A stretch of DNA of 64,000 bases from Hoyosella rhizosphaerae (GTDB lineage: Bacteria; Actinomycetota; Actinomycetes; Mycobacteriales; Mycobacteriaceae): positions 558,001 to 622,000 of the forward strand of contig NZ_BMJH01000003.1 in the NCBI RefSeq assembly GCF_014643175.1. The letters run 5' to 3'. The notes beneath the pieces were generated by a model. It was not told the origin of the DNA and made no database searches. It saw nothing but the letters and a program-made list of their open reading frames with translations. The position numbers were made by a program, and so were the translations under genes. Shown here one piece after another: positions 63,658 through 64,000 of this stretch. The stretch's first letter is position 1. Each line of letters opens with the position of its first letter.

Positions 63658-64000
63658 CTAAGGCTTCTGAATGCCGTCCTCGCCGACGGTTGGTCCCACT
63701 CCCACCTCGAGGTTCGTTCGCGCAAACTGAAGCGCCTCAGACAGCAACAACGAGCGCTCCGCAGCTGTGCGCGCATGCTTCGTACTGATCTCAAGAATCA
63801 CTTGCCCAGTGAACCCCTGCACCGCGAGTTGCTGACACAGCTCCGCGCACGGCTGCGTCCCATGGCCCGGCAACAAGTGTTCATCGATGGACGCCCCACG
63901 TCCGTCCGCCAAGTGAATGTGCGTAAGTCGGTCGCCCATTCTCGCAGCAAGTTCCATCGCATCCGTGCCCGCGGTGGCGGTATGAGATAGGTCGAGCGTG
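63658..64000 (-). CDS. Sugar-phosphate isomerase/epimerase-like TIM-barrel protein, partial
   Basis: The frame runs off the right edge; the visible C-terminal ~113 residues read LDLSHTATAGTDAMELAARM, LTHIHLADGRGASIDEHLLP, GHGTQP and FTGQVILEISTKHA. HIHLADG and GHG are the metal-binding parts of xylose-isomerase-like TIM barrels (AP endonuclease 2 superfamily), as in Rv0498 beside proC. N-terminus outside the window. Confidence 0.85.
   Translation of the reverse strand, partial: TLDLSHTATAGTDAMELAARMGDRLTHIHLADGRGASIDEHLLPGHGTQPCAELCQQLAVQGFTGQVILEISTKHARTAAERSLLLSEALQFARTNLEVGVGPTVGEDGIQKP

Overview
This window looks like a chromosomal segment of a mycolic-acid-group actinobacterium (order Mycobacteriales, the former Corynebacteriales). 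The sequence is moderately GC-rich, uses many GTG starts and ATGA/GTGA overlaps, and several genes begin a few bases after a -10-like hexamer (leaderless type). The right part has the gene order known from Mycobacterium tuberculosis around Rv0498-Rv0514: TIM-barrel protein, proC, excisionase-like regulator, 33-residue basic protein, epimerase, acyltransferase, SerB-like HAD phosphatase, glutaredoxin-like protein, hemA, hemC, hemD, hemB and small membrane proteins. I cannot name the genus; the many decayed genes would suit a lineage undergoing genome reduction, but that is speculation.

Bases 1-25,900 are accessory and partly decaying. Two paralogous modules on the minus strand (1-2061 and 3730-7490) combine small EspC-like type VII secretion target proteins, very large WXG-like partners and, in the second, a lipoprotein; a 350-bp direct repeat links them. 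Around them lie relics: a lipase, an alkane monooxygenase (alkB) with a large internal deletion, an IS3-family transposase, HEAT-like reading frames with a heptamer tandem repeat, a HipA-like kinase and an AAA ATPase. Intact-looking genes between them include a DnaQ-like exonuclease with a BRCT domain, an HTH protein, a DUF6361 protein, a uracil-DNA-glycosylase-like protein and several lipoproteins. At 19.4-23.8 kb an N-6 DNA methylase fused to a specificity-like domain is divergent from a coupled operon (VWA protein, histone-deacetylase-fold protein, 107-residue unknown). A 55-residue leaderless-secretion-type peptide gene with a very good ribosome binding site and terminator sits at 25.1-25.3 kb.

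Bases 25,900-36,500 carry housekeeping and small conserved genes: cupin, Na+/Ca2+ exchanger, glutaminase with STAS domain, aminotransferase, purD, HIT protein, a protein made of about ten-residue repeats, a secreted protein, dienelactone hydrolase, a TPR-like protein, tRNA-Thr(TGT) and an NTF2-like protein.

Bases 36,300-51,400 hold an orphan MbtH gene downstream of a heterodimeric ABC exporter with one consensus and one degenerate ATP site, the trehalose genes (a 57-residue protein, otsA, and an otsB-GH15 fusion), a LacI-type regulator, a zinc/manganese-type ABC importer whose binding protein has a long histidine-rich stretch, and pxpABC (5-oxoprolinase).

Bases 51,300-64,000 are the tetrapyrrole cluster with its membrane-protein neighbours, then the phosphatase/acyltransferase/epimerase group and proC, ending in a partial TIM-barrel gene at the right edge.
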